Below, in pieces: positions 1 to 8,784 of a stretch of DNA of 64,000 nt. The notes beneath the pieces are model-generated. The model had not been told where the DNA came from. It saw nothing but the letters and a program-made list of their open reading frames with translations, and did not search any database. How positions within the stretch are numbered: position 1 is the first letter of the stretch; the number at the start of each line of letters is the position of its first letter. The position numbers and the translations under genes were made by a program. The stretch is taken from NCBI RefSeq assembly GCF_902459535.1, contig NZ_LR699553.1, positions 1-64,000 on the forward strand. Direction: 5' to 3'. The DNA is from Paraburkholderia dioscoreae. GTDB lineage: Bacteria; Pseudomonadota; Gammaproteobacteria; Burkholderiales; Burkholderiaceae.

Positions 1-1029
1 ATGTACGAGCGCTCCAAACTGAACCCGGTTCTGACGTTCGACAACTTCGTGACCGGTAAGGCCAACCAGTTGGCGCGCGCCGCGGCGATTCAGGTCGCCG
101 ACAATCCCGGCATCTCGTACAACCCGCTGTTTCTGTATGGCGGCGTGGGCCTGGGCAAGACCCACCTGATCCACGCGATCGGCAACCAGCTTCTGATGGA
201 CAAGGCGGGTGCGCGGATTCGCTACATCCACGCGGAACAATACGTGTCCGACGTGGTGAAGGCTTACCAGCGCAAGGCGTTCGACGACTTCAAGCGCTAC
301 TACCACTCGCTCGACCTGCTGCTGATCGACGATATCCAATTTTTCTCGGGCAAGTCGCGTACACAAGAGGAATTCTTCTACGCATTCGAAGCGCTGGTCG
401 CCAACAAAGCGCAGGTGATCATCACCAGCGACACGTATCCGAAGGAAATTTCGGGTATCGACGACCGCCTGATCTCCCGCTTCGACTCTGGCCTGACCGT
501 GGCGATCGAGCCGCCCGAGCTGGAAATGCGCGTCGCGATTCTGATGCGCAAGGCGCAATCGGAGTTCGTGAGCCTGAATGAAGACGTCGCGTTCTTCGTC
601 GCGAAACACTTGCGGTCGAACGTGCGTGAACTCGAAGGCGCGCTGCGCAAGATCCTCGCGTATTCGAAGTTCCACGGCCGCGAAATCACGATCGAAGTGA
701 CAAAAGAAGCGCTGAAAGACCTGCTGACGGTACAGAACCGGCAGATTTCGGTGGAAAACATCCAGAAGACCACGGCTGACTTCTACAGCATCAAGGTCGC
801 GGACATGTATTCGAAGAAGCGTCCGGCGAACATCGCGCGGCCGCGGCAAATCGCGATGTATCTGGCGAAGGAGCTGACCCAGAAGAGCTTGCCGGAAATC
901 GGCGAGCTGTTCGGCGGCCGCGACCACACCACGGTGCTGCACGCAGTGCGCAAAATTGCCGACGAGCGCAGCAAGGACGCGCAACTGAACCACGAATTGC
1001 ACGTGCTGGAGCAGACGCTGAAAGGCTGA
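1..1029 (+). CDS. dnaA: Chromosomal replication initiator DnaA, 3' part
   Basis: DnaA binds DnaA boxes at oriC and melts the origin in its ATP form. The visible 342 residues hold the AAA+ core with Walker A GGVGLGKT at about 47-54 and Walker B LLLIDDIQF at about 106-114. The C-terminal box-binding helix-turn-helix follows, with the signature GGRDHTTVLHA near 308. Bacterial DnaA is usually 450-530 residues, so the N-terminal DnaB-interaction domain and linker lie upstream of the window and the methionine at base 1 is internal. The stop is at 1027-1029. dnaN and gyrB follow in the usual order. Confidence 0.97.
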   Translation: MYERSKLNPVLTFDNFVTGKANQLARAAAIQVADNPGISYNPLFLYGGVGLGKTHLIHAIGNQLLMDKAGARIRYIHAEQYVSDVVKAYQRKAFDDFKRYYHSLDLLLIDDIQFFSGKSRTQEEFFYAFEALVANKAQVIITSDTYPKEISGIDDRLISRFDSGLTVAIEPPELEMRVAILMRKAQSEFVSLNEDVAFFVAKHLRSNVRELEGALRKILAYSKFHGREITIEVTKEALKDLLTVQNRQISVENIQKTTADFYSIKVADMYSKKRPANIARPRQIAMYLAKELTQKSLPEIGELFGGRDHTTVLHAVRKIADERSKDAQLNHELHVLEQTLKG

Positions 1030-1249
1030 GCGGTTCGTCTGGAAAAAACGACCTGTTTATTTCCAAACTCGCCCCCATTTTAGTGAGGCGGTTCCGTTTT
1101 CAGGCACAATACAGGTTTAACCGCCCGGCGGTCGCGGGCGGATTTCACGCCGTGACAGGCGCTGCAAGGCGCCGGCGGGGAGCCACGGCTGCGTGCTGGA
1201 AAGCTGTCCTGGCAAGGCGCGCAGGCCGTTATATCAACGAAGGAACTCT

Positions 1250-2353
1250 ATGCAACTGGTCAAGACCGAACGCGATAACCTCCTCAGGCCGCTGCAAACT
1301 GTGAGCGGCATCGTCGAACGCCGCCATACGTTGCCGATCCTCGCCAATTTGCTGATTACCAAGAACGGCCCGGACGTGTCGTTCCTGTCGACCGACCTCG
1401 AGTTGCAGATCACCACGCGTGCCGATTTCGGCGTAGGCGGCGATTCGGTGGCGACCACGGTGGCAGCGAGAAAGCTCCTCGACATTCTGCGCGCCATGCC
1501 CGACGGGCAGGTCACGCTCACGCTGAACGACAAGCGTCTGACCGTGCAATCCGGCAAGAGCCGCTTTGCGCTGCAAACGCTCGCCGCGGACGAATTCCCG
1601 ACGGTCGCGCAAGCTAAAGACTACGGCGCGAACCTCGTGGTTCCCCAGAAGACGTTCCGCCAGTTGCTCGGCATGGTCCATTTTTCGATGGCCCAGCAGG
1701 ACATCCGCTACTACCTGAACGGCATGCTGCTGGTGGTGGACGGCGACCAGCTGATGGCGGTCGCAACGGACGGCCACCGTCTGGCGTTCTCGTCCATGAA
1801 GATCGAAGGCTCGTTCCAGCGTCAGGAAGTGATCATTCCGCGCAAGACGATTCTGGAACTCCAGCGTCTGCTGGAAGACATCGACGACACGCTGAAGATC
1901 GACATCGCGCAGACGCAGGTCAAGTTCACGTTCGGCCAGGTCGAACTGGTGTCGAAGCTGGTGGAAGGCAAATTCCCCGACTTCCAGCGCGTGATTCCGA
2001 AGTCGCACAAGAATCAGTTCGTGATCGGCCGTGAAGAACTGCAGCGCTCGCTGCAACGCGCCGCGATTCTGACCTCGGACAAATTCAAGGGCGTGCGCTG
2101 CATCATCGAGCCGGGCCAGTTGAAGATCATGTCGACCAACGCCGATCAGGAAGAGGCGCAGGAAGAACTGGAAATCGCATACGACGGCGACAGCGTCGAT
2201 ATCGGGTTCAACGTCACGTATCTGCTCGACGTGCTCGCGAACCTGAAGGTCGACACGTTGCAAGTGAGCCTGGGCGACGCCAGCTCCAGCGCGTTGATCA
2301 CGATTCCCGAGAACGACGAATTCAAATACGTCGTGATGCCGATGCGCATCTAA
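1250..2353 (+). CDS. dnaN: DNA polymerase III beta sliding clamp
   Basis: The clamp encircles DNA and tethers Pol III to the template. The 367-residue product begins MQLVKTERDNLLRPLQ and ends VMPMRI, as expected for a proteobacterial beta clamp built of three repeated clamp domains. An upstream in-frame ATG at 1193 exists, but the ATG at 1250 follows a GAAGGAA ribosome site and gives the family N-terminus and length. The 220-bp gap after dnaA holds no gene and I saw no perfect DnaA box in it. A terminator follows the stop. Confidence 0.97.
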   Translation: MQLVKTERDNLLRPLQTVSGIVERRHTLPILANLLITKNGPDVSFLSTDLELQITTRADFGVGGDSVATTVAARKLLDILRAMPDGQVTLTLNDKRLTVQSGKSRFALQTLAADEFPTVAQAKDYGANLVVPQKTFRQLLGMVHFSMAQQDIRYYLNGMLLVVDGDQLMAVATDGHRLAFSSMKIEGSFQRQEVIIPRKTILELQRLLEDIDDTLKIDIAQTQVKFTFGQVELVSKLVEGKFPDFQRVIPKSHKNQFVIGREELQRSLQRAAILTSDKFKGVRCIIEPGQLKIMSTNADQEEAQEELEIAYDGDSVDIGFNVTYLLDVLANLKVDTLQVSLGDASSSALITIPENDEFKYVVMPMRI

Positions 2354-2375
2354 CGCGTCCAACACCAAAGAACAC

Positions 2376-2407
2376 ACCAAGGGGCGCAGCGCCCCTTTGG
2401 CGTTTTT
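2376..2407 (+). terminator. Rho-independent terminator after dnaN
   Basis: A GC-rich hairpin (AAGGGGCGC / GCGCCCCTT with a short loop) begins about 25 bases after the dnaN stop and is followed by GGCGTTTTT. It separates dnaN from gyrB, which would then need its own promoter in the remaining ~60 bases. Confidence 0.8.
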
Positions 2408-2467
2408 ATGGTGATTTGAAAAGTCCCGAGCAGCAACCTTGCAGCAACGCAGAACCGGAAAAAATCC

Positions 2468-4939
2468 ATGACTGAAACGAACAATTCGCAACCCGACAAC
2501 AGCTACGGCGCATCCTCGATTCAGATCCTCGAAGGTCTGGAGGCGGTGCGCAAGCGGCCCGGGATGTACATCGGGGATACATCGGACGGGACCGGTCTGC
2601 ATCACCTCGTATTCGAAGTGCTGGACAACTCCATCGACGAAGCGTTGGCGGGGCATTGCAACGACATCCAGGTGATCATTCACGCGGATAACTCCATTTC
2701 CATCACTGACAACGGCCGCGGCGTGCCGACCGGTCTGAAGATGGACGACAAGCATGATCCGAAGCGCAGCGCCGCTGAAATCGTGATGACCGAGTTGCAC
2801 GCCGGCGGCAAGTTCGACCAGAACAGCTACAAGGTGTCCGGCGGCCTGCACGGCGTGGGCGTGTCATGCGTGAATGCGCTGTCGGCGTGGCTGCGTTTGA
2901 CCATTCGCCGCGACGGCAAGAAGCACTTCATGGAATTCCACCGTGGCGTGCCGCAGAACCGCATTATCGAAGAGATCGACGGCGTGGCCGTTTCGCCGAT
3001 TCAGGTCACCGGCGAGACCGAGAACCGCGGCACCGAAGTGCACTTTCTCGCCGACGAGACGATTTTCGGCAACATCGAATATCACTACGACATTCTGGCC
3101 AAGCGGATTCGCGAACTGTCGTTTCTGAATAACGGCGTGCGGATTCGCTTGACGGATCAGCGCACCGGCAAGGAAGAAGATTTCGCGTTCGTGGGCGGTG
3201 TGAAGGGCTTTGTCGAGTACATCAACAAGAACAAGTCCGTGCTGCACCCGAACATTTTCCACATCAGCGGCGAGAAAGACGGCGTGGGCGTGGAGGTGGC
3301 GATGCAGTGGAACGACAGCTACAACGAAAACGTGCTGTGCTTCACGAACAACATCCCGCAGCGCGACGGCGGCACCCACCTGACCGGGTTGCGGGCGGCA
3401 ATGACGCGCGTGTTGAACAAGTACATCAACGATCACGAAGTCGCGAAGAAGGCGAAGGTTGAGACTTCTGGCGACGATATGCGTGAGGGATTGTCGTGTG
3501 TGCTGTCGGTGAAGGTGCCGGAGCCGAAGTTCAGCGCGCAGACGAAGGACAAGCTGGTGTCGTCGGAAGTGCGCGCGCCGGTGGAGGATGTGGTCGCGAA
3601 GGCGCTCGAAGAGTTTCTGCTCGAGACGCCGAATGACGCGAAGATCATTTGCAGCAAGATTGTGGATGCGGCGCGCGCGCGGGATGCGGCTCGGAAGGCG
3701 CGTGAGATGACGCGTCGGAAGGGTGTGCTCGACGGCGTGGGTCTGCCTGGGAAGTTGGCGGATTGCCAGGAGAAGGATCCGGCCAAGTCTGAGATTTATA
3801 TCGTCGAGGGTGACTCGGCGGGCGGGTCGGCGAAGCAGGGGCGGGATCGGAAGTTTCAGGCGATTTTGCCGCTGCGCGGCAAGGTGCTGAATGTGGAGAA
3901 GGCAAGGTATGACAAGCTGCTTTCTTCGGAGCAGATTGTGACGCTGATTACTGCGCTGGGCTGTGGGATTGGTAAGGAGGACTACAACCTCGATAAGTTG
4001 CGTTATCACCGCATCATTATCATGACCGATGCTGACGTTGATGGTGCGCACATTCGTACGCTATTGTTGACGTTCTTCTATCGGCAGATGCCGGAGATGA
4101 TCGAGCGTGGGTATATCTATATCGCGCAACCGCCCCTGTTCAAAATCAAGGCTGGGAAGGATGAGCGGTATTTGAAGGATGAGGCTGAGGTTAATGCTCA
4201 CATTCTGAAACTGGCGTTGCAGGGGTCGGAGTTGTTGGCTTCGGAAGGGGCTACGCCGATTACTGGGGATGCGTTGGGGGAGTTGGCTCGGGCTTATTTG
4301 CTGGCGCAGGCTGTTGTTAATCGGTTGAGCCGGTTGTATGACGCTGGCGCGCTCGAGGCTGTGATGGATGGGATTGCGATCGATCTGTCCAGCGAGGAAG
4401 CGGCTGATGCGTCGGCTAAGGCTCTTGAGGCGAAGCTAAGGGATGATCCGTTGAAGCCTGAAGTTAAGGTTACGACGATGTATGACCCTGTGCGTGAATT
4501 GCGCTCGCTGCGGGTCGCGCGGACGCATCACGGGAATCAGAAGATTTCTGTGTTGGATCAGGATTTTCAACTCACTGCTGACTATCAGCAGCTGATCAAT
4601 ACCGCTAATACGTTTAAGGGGTTGATTGGGACTGGCGCTGTCATTAAACGTGGCGAGCGGAGTATGGCTGTTACTGACTTCAAGAGCGCTATGAAGTGGT
4701 TGTTGGCTGATGCTGAGCGCAATATCTCGAAGCAGCGCTACAAAGGCCTCGGCGAGATGAATCCTGGGCAGCTTTGGGAAACTACGATGGATCCGACCGT
4801 GCGTCGCCTTCTTCGTGTGCAGATCGAGGATGCTATTGCGGCTGATGGGATCTTTACTACGCTCATGGGGGATGATGTGGAGCCGCGTAGGGCTTTCATC
4901 GAGTCGAATGCATTGCGGGCGGGGAATATTGATGTTTAA
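2468..4939 (+). CDS. gyrB: DNA gyrase subunit B
   Basis: GyrB is the ATPase subunit of gyrase and powers negative supercoiling together with GyrA. The 823-residue product has the GHKL ATPase domain (N-terminal RKRPGMYIGDT, then GGLHGVGVSCVNALS), the transducer domain, the TOPRIM domain (EGDSAGGSAKQGRDR and later DADVDGAHIRTL) and the conserved C-terminal QRYKGLGEMNPGQLW. Length and an insertion in the C-terminal part fit beta- and gamma-proteobacterial GyrB. From about 3480 onward codon choice shifts visibly from C/G-ending codons to T-rich ones (GGG, GAT, GTT, TTG). This is unlike its own 5' part and unlike dnaA and dnaN. Confidence 0.97.
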   Translation: MTETNNSQPDNSYGASSIQILEGLEAVRKRPGMYIGDTSDGTGLHHLVFEVLDNSIDEALAGHCNDIQVIIHADNSISITDNGRGVPTGLKMDDKHDPKRSAAEIVMTELHAGGKFDQNSYKVSGGLHGVGVSCVNALSAWLRLTIRRDGKKHFMEFHRGVPQNRIIEEIDGVAVSPIQVTGETENRGTEVHFLADETIFGNIEYHYDILAKRIRELSFLNNGVRIRLTDQRTGKEEDFAFVGGVKGFVEYINKNKSVLHPNIFHISGEKDGVGVEVAMQWNDSYNENVLCFTNNIPQRDGGTHLTGLRAAMTRVLNKYINDHEVAKKAKVETSGDDMREGLSCVLSVKVPEPKFSAQTKDKLVSSEVRAPVEDVVAKALEEFLLETPNDAKIICSKIVDAARARDAARKAREMTRRKGVLDGVGLPGKLADCQEKDPAKSEIYIVEGDSAGGSAKQGRDRKFQAILPLRGKVLNVEKARYDKLLSSEQIVTLITALGCGIGKEDYNLDKLRYHRIIIMTDADVDGAHIRTLLLTFFYRQMPEMIERGYIYIAQPPLFKIKAGKDERYLKDEAEVNAHILKLALQGSELLASEGATPITGDALGELARAYLLAQAVVNRLSRLYDAGALEAVMDGIAIDLSSEEAADASAKALEAKLRDDPLKPEVKVTTMYDPVRELRSLRVARTHHGNQKISVLDQDFQLTADYQQLINTANTFKGLIGTGAVIKRGERSMAVTDFKSAMKWLLADAERNISKQRYKGLGEMNPGQLWETTMDPTVRRLLRVQIEDAIAADGIFTTLMGDDVEPRRAFIESNALRAGNIDV

Positions 4940-5545
4940 GTGTTGTGTAGCGGGAACCATAACCTGAGATTTTGGGAAGCATCCACTGAGACATTTATTG
5001 GTGGATGCGCTCCGATAGCTCGGATGACGGCACCTAACTGACGTCACAGAAGCAGGAACGAGGACCACAGTGTTGAGGTGGTGCTCGTTTTCTCGGTCGC
5101 GATAGCAATCACGGGGATGGCTGGCAGCACGACTTATGCTGCCTTCGCTGGTCCGCGGTTCTATCCCCGCATTCTCAACGTTCTGTGCCGCGGCAAATCC
5201 GACGACCTCTCGCACCTGCGGTCTGCTGCTAACCCTCTTCTAGCAGTTCAGGCCGTCACTGGCACCGCCAAATCTCCGGCAGTCATCCGACACGTCAACT
5301 TCCGTTAGTTTTGCGGTCTCTTGTTAATCGCCGCAATCGCGAGAGTGCCGCCGCATTGAGACGCATCGTGGCCCACGCCCGATTCTTCGCCACGGAACAA
5401 CTCAGTTCATTAACTTGCCCACGCGCAACTGTATCAATCGAGCTCGGGTCCTTCCTACCGCACCGGCTCCGTCCTGACGACTGGCCGCATTTATTGACGA
5501 ACATCCTTCAGCCGGAACCTTACATCGCTTGGAACGCTTGGTTGA
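4940..5545. other. Intergenic stretch between gyrB and the accessory cassette
   Basis: About 600 bases without a convincing gene. An 8-bp inverted repeat (GCATCCAC / GTGGATGC) lies at about 4979-5008, roughly 40 bases after the gyrB stop, but no T-run follows it. Open frames across 5078-5600 lack ribosome sites and have unnatural composition. This looks like the junction between core chromosome and inserted DNA. Confidence 0.5.
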
Positions 5546-5583
5546 TTGACAAAATCGAACATTGTTTGTACGATTTTCGTACA
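5546..5583 (+). promoter_or_regulatory. Promoter with overlapping inverted-repeat operator
   Basis: A perfect -35 box TTGACA (5546-5551) is followed after 17 bases by TACGAT (5569-5574) as the -10 box. A perfect 7-bp inverted repeat TGTACGA-TTT-TCGTACA (5567-5583) covers the -10 box and probable start point. That is the usual layout for negative autoregulation by a small XRE repressor, and one is encoded 300 bases downstream. The first gene starts at 5608 after a GAGGAA ribosome site. Confidence 0.75.
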
Positions 5584-5607
5584 CCAACTGCTGCGCGCGA
5601 GGAAACG

Positions 5608-5883
5608 ATGGCTGACCTTGAAAAACAAATCAAAGCGGCGTTGGAAGAATTCTGGGACGAGCATGCACTGATACCCGAAGCCGGTGGACCGAGCACCGTA
5701 GATGAATTGCTCGAGCCGATTGAATCCATGACGGCGGTCGAGGTGCTGGCAATACTCGACAAGATTGTTGAAACCGAGCTCCCGAACAGCGTTATTCGAG
5801 CCGGCGGGTACAAAACAAGGGAGGAATTTGTTGACGGGTTGTCAGCGAAAGTCCTTTCGTATCTCCAGGCCAAGAAAAAATGA
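5608..5883 (+). CDS. Small acidic protein, first gene of the XRE/M78 cassette
   Basis: This 91-residue product (starts MADLEKQIKAALEEFWDEH, ends YLQAKKK) matches no family I recognise. It is acidic, predicted largely helical, with no membrane segment and no cysteines. The start is chosen because a GAGGAA ribosome site precedes the ATG and the promoter/operator lies 25-60 bases upstream; the open frame continues further 5' but without a ribosome site. Its stop overlaps the start of the XRE gene by four bases (ATGA), so the two are probably translationally coupled. It may be a partner of the regulator or the M78 peptidase, but that rests on position only. Confidence 0.7.
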   Translation: MADLEKQIKAALEEFWDEHALIPEAGGPSTVDELLEPIESMTAVEVLAILDKIVETELPNSVIRAGGYKTREEFVDGLSAKVLSYLQAKKK

Positions 5884-6248
5884 GCCAAGAGAAGCCAGAC
5901 TCGACTGATGAGCAACGGTTACTCCTAGCCCAGCGGCTACGCGAAGCCCGCGAGTACGTCGGGCTGTCGCAAGAGGATGTTGCCGCCGCTCTGGGAATCT
6001 CAAGACCAGCGGTGACGAACATTGAGGCCGGTACGCGCAAGGTTGAGGCCGTCGAGTTGGACAAGCTAAGCCAGCTCTACGGGAAAACCGTGCAGTACTT
6101 TCTCACAGGGGAATCGCAAGTTCAGGATACCCGGGTTGTCTTTCTGGCGCGTGCGACTCACGGGCTAAGCGACCGAGACTTCGAAGAGCTAGGTCGATTC
6201 GCCGAATTCTTGCGTAGCTCGGGAAAATCAAAACGACGAGGCTCGTAA
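5880..6248 (+). CDS. XRE-family helix-turn-helix regulator
   Basis: A 122-residue repressor of the Cro/C1 type. The HTH runs from about residue 15 to 70 (LREAREYVGLSQEDVAAAL, then SRPAVTNIEAGTRKV). A short C-terminal helical tail ends in basic residues (SGKSKRRGS). It overlaps the small gene before it by four bases, and its stop shares a base with the start of the M78 peptidase gene. XRE plus M78 pairs such as ImmR/ImmA work by protease-dependent inactivation of the repressor. That suggests this protein binds the inverted repeat at 5567-5583 and is controlled by the next gene product. Confidence 0.9.
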   Translation: MSQEKPDSTDEQRLLLAQRLREAREYVGLSQEDVAAALGISRPAVTNIEAGTRKVEAVELDKLSQLYGKTVQYFLTGESQVQDTRVVFLARATHGLSDRDFEELGRFAEFLRSSGKSKRRGS

Positions 6249-7306
6249 TGGCGCGTGACGACTTGTTGCAGGCTGGGCGCCGAGCCGCTGAAGTTCTGGA
6301 CGAATTCCGCGCGAAGGACCGTATTAAGGATGGCTACACGCGGGTTGACCCGACTCAGTTAGCCAGCGAGGCTGAGGTAACGGTGATGTTCCGACCGCTG
6401 GAAAAGCTTCTTGGTGGCTTTCTTCGTGAGGATGGTGAGGCGGGGATATTGGTCAACGTGCTACGGCCCCGCGGACTTATGCACATGACATGCGCACATG
6501 AGCTGGGTCACTACTTTCTCGGACATGAGAGTAACACTGATGAGACGGTAGACATCGGGACAAACGCCGAACTTGTCGAGCAGCAGGCGAACCAGTTTGC
6601 CTATTCACTGCTCGCACCCCGCTGGCTTGTTATTGCCATCATGAGACTGAAGGGGTGGTCTAAGGAACATCTTAACGACCCGTCAATTGTCTATCAGCTT
6701 TCCCTTCGGCTGGGCACGAGCTTCGAAGCAATGACCTGGTCTCTCGTTCGCCTTGGATTGCTGTCTTCGCTCTCAGCAACTCGCACGCTTGGGCAGAAGC
6801 CGAAAGCGCTGAAGCTTGCTGCTTTGAACATTGACGACGCTTCCGCCAAGGTGCCTAGCGACGTGTGGATTCTTGATAAGACTGACAAAGACCGAATTAT
6901 AGAACCTGCCTCGGCCGACCGTTTCGTGGTTGACTTGCCCAATCATGCGGCGGCAGGTCATTTGTGGACCGTCGATGAGTTGCGTTGTGAAGGGTTTACG
7001 CTTGAGCCGTTCGTCCAAGATGCGCGCATTGTCTCCAAGCGTGGAGCCGGGCCTCTCCGAGTGGGAGGACTGGGCACCGGTAGTACGATGAGATACGCGC
7101 TTACGCCGACAATCGACTTCAGCAGCGACTCCACGATTGAGCACAACAGGCGCTCTGCGATTTCGGTTCATGAGACGGCACCGTGGGCCCGCGAGTCCGA
7201 GAGTCACGATTCGCTTTCTTTCAGCGCCGAATTTGACGACGTCAACGGTGGGTTGTCGAGACCTGAGCGCGCACGCAGACTGAACAGCGTTCGGAGTATC
7301 GAATGA
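6248..7306 (+). CDS. M78 (ImmA/IrrE) metallopeptidase with C-terminal chagasin-like domain
   Basis: A 352-residue two-part protein. Residues about 1-180 are an M78 zinc peptidase: HELGH at 84-88 supplies two zinc ligands and the catalytic Glu, and E111 in EQQANQFA is the likely third ligand. Residues about 205-330 resemble the chagasin (I42) cysteine-protease-inhibitor fold. Three loops occur in the expected order: LPNHAAAGHLW (230-240, like NPTTGY), VGGLGTGS (272-279, like the Gly-rich loop) and TAPW (310-313, like RPW). The next gene encodes a papain-like peptidase, the class chagasins inhibit. The gene overlaps the XRE gene by one base and the peptidase gene by four. The M78 call is firm; the chagasin call is motif-based inference. 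Confidence 0.8.
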   Translation: MARDDLLQAGRRAAEVLDEFRAKDRIKDGYTRVDPTQLASEAEVTVMFRPLEKLLGGFLREDGEAGILVNVLRPRGLMHMTCAHELGHYFLGHESNTDETVDIGTNAELVEQQANQFAYSLLAPRWLVIAIMRLKGWSKEHLNDPSIVYQLSLRLGTSFEAMTWSLVRLGLLSSLSATRTLGQKPKALKLAALNIDDASAKVPSDVWILDKTDKDRIIEPASADRFVVDLPNHAAAGHLWTVDELRCEGFTLEPFVQDARIVSKRGAGPLRVGGLGTGSTMRYALTPTIDFSSDSTIEHNRRSAISVHETAPWARESESHDSLSFSAEFDDVNGGLSRPERARRLNSVRSIE

Positions 7307-7938
7307 TTGAAGTTGAAGTAAATCATTCGGAGCGCCTCGGGCCGCCGCGCAATCAAGGTAGGCGACCAACATGCTTGGCGTTCACGACATCAGATTTAAA
7401 TGCGTTCGCCAATGCGACTGCGCATCTTAGCGTCGAGTTCCTGTGCCACCATGCGGCTAACGCCGAGGAAAGTTGGGAGCCTGGCGATGGTTTCACAATA
7501 GAGCAGGTCTTTACGGCAGTCGCGAGCCCCGGACAGCCGGAAGAAGACATCTACCCGTATCGGGCGGATTCACACGACGCGCCGCTTCAAGCTCCGCCTA
7601 GCGGTTTGGTGCCGCTCTATCGAAGCCCGTCAAAGACGCGCGCCTTGGCACTCTCTGAAGTTACAGCTTTAGTCCGTCAGGGTCGCGCCGTGGGCGTGGT
7701 GGTAGCAGTCACCAAGTCGTTGTTTTATCCGAGAGATGGTATTGTCGAACTCGACCCGTATGTCATTCCGGACCAGTTTCATGCGATGGTCGCCGTGGGC
7801 GTCGGCACACATCGCCTGACCAACGAAACGCATATTCATCTCCGGAACTCCTGGGGAGCCGGATGGGGTCATCAGGGGCATGCTTGGGTGCCGGAAAGGC
7901 ATCTTCAGTTGCACATGCAAGAGGGATTCTCGGTATAA
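7303..7938 (+). CDS. Papain-like C1 cysteine peptidase
   Basis: The 211-residue product carries the full C1 catalytic set: Q18 (oxyanion hole, NQGRRPTC), C24 nucleophile, H160 in DQFHAMVAVG, and N182 in LRNSWGAGWG. It is short and has no signal peptide or propeptide, so it is likely cytoplasmic. Free cysteine-protease activity inside the cell would be hazardous. The chagasin-like domain encoded directly upstream, overlapping by four bases, is an obvious candidate restraint. This arrangement suggests a toxin-like protease released on a trigger, but the substrate is unknown. Confidence 0.85.
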   Translation: MIEVEVNHSERLGPPRNQGRRPTCLAFTTSDLNAFANATAHLSVEFLCHHAANAEESWEPGDGFTIEQVFTAVASPGQPEEDIYPYRADSHDAPLQAPPSGLVPLYRSPSKTRALALSEVTALVRQGRAVGVVVAVTKSLFYPRDGIVELDPYVIPDQFHAMVAVGVGTHRLTNETHIHLRNSWGAGWGHQGHAWVPERHLQLHMQEGFSV

Positions 7939-7947
7939 AAGAACGAT

Positions 7948-8784
7948 ATGGCCATTCTCTTCGATAAGCAATTGCGGGTAGTGCCGACATGGCTAGCTGC
8001 CGCCAAACATCTCGAGTCATCGCCAAATCGCACGGCGATGAACCTCGTACTTGAAATCACTGAACCACTCGCCATAGCGGACGAGGACCAGGCAGTAATG
8101 CGGCGAGTGGATGCTGCCCTAGTGGCACAAGACCTGACCCTTCGTACGGTCGCTGGCACCATCTTTCCGCTGCCCCTTTATCAGCGCTATGGCCGTCCTG
8201 ATTTCTACGAGAAATACAAGGCCATGCTCAAGCGCGGTAAGAAGCAGGGTACGTGGGGTACTTATGCATCGAGAATGATTGACCGGAGCTCTGCGGATGG
8301 AAAGACGTCAATCAATCCTTTGGACATGCTCGTCAAACGACTGCGCCAAGACGGTCAGCCGATGAAGCAAGACGGCTCGGTCTCGTCATTTACGTCCGCA
8401 TATGAGCTTGGTGTTGCGGACCCTGCGGCAGATTTGGACCTCGATTACGACGACTTGGGAGGCGATGTCCCGACCTACAACGCCGCGATAGACGGACGTC
8501 GATGGATGGGGATGCCTTGCCTCTCTCACCTCAGTTTCAAGCGTGTCAAGGAGGCCGACGGCTTCGCAGTGCATCTCACGGCAATGTACCGGTCACACCA
8601 TTACTGTGCTCGGGCGCTCGGCAATCTTTTGGGCTTGGCCCAACTTCTTTCCTTTGTCGCGAAAGAGGCAGAATTGAAAGTCGGCACACTCACTTGCCTT
8701 TCGTCACATGCAGTGCTCGACGTCGAGACGTGGGGCGGCGTACAGCGAGCGCAGAGTGTTTTGGGCCTTACGCAGTCAAAATAG
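7948..8784 (+). CDS. Thymidylate-synthase-like protein
   Basis: This 278-residue protein follows the layout of the thymidylate synthase/dCMP hydroxymethylase superfamily. It has an N-terminal NRT motif (27-29), GTIFPLPLYQRY (70-81) and WGTYASRM (103-110). The active-site Pro-Cys follows in GMPCLSH (C191), then the phosphate-binding MYRS (R215/S216), LGNLLGL with N226, and SSHAVLD (H254). The key Cys, Arg-Ser, Asn and His line up, but the sequence is divergent and longer between 110 and 185. It could methylate or hydroxymethylate a dUMP-like substrate, or only bind one. It follows the C1 gene by 9 bases and its 3' end overlaps the convergent glycosylase gene by 9 bases. Confidence 0.75.
   Translation: MAILFDKQLRVVPTWLAAAKHLESSPNRTAMNLVLEITEPLAIADEDQAVMRRVDAALVAQDLTLRTVAGTIFPLPLYQRYGRPDFYEKYKAMLKRGKKQGTWGTYASRMIDRSSADGKTSINPLDMLVKRLRQDGQPMKQDGSVSSFTSAYELGVADPAADLDLDYDDLGGDVPTYNAAIDGRRWMGMPCLSHLSFKRVKEADGFAVHLTAMYRSHHYCARALGNLLGLAQLLSFVAKEAELKVGTLTCLSSHAVLDVETWGGVQRAQSVLGLTQSK

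Noticed and set aside
1030..1249. oriC between dnaA and dnaN
   Set aside because: No perfect TTATNCACA box or AT-rich unwinding region; in this group oriC usually lies upstream of dnaA, outside the window.
1229..2851. Long minus-strand open frame (540 codons) over dnaN and gyrB
   Set aside because: Antisense shadow of dnaN in GC-rich DNA; His/Arg/Val-rich composition and no ribosome site or family motifs.
5311..5607. Extended N-terminus for the 91-aa protein
   Set aside because: The promoter and operator at 5546-5583 lie inside this extension, and a ribosome site fits the ATG at 5608.
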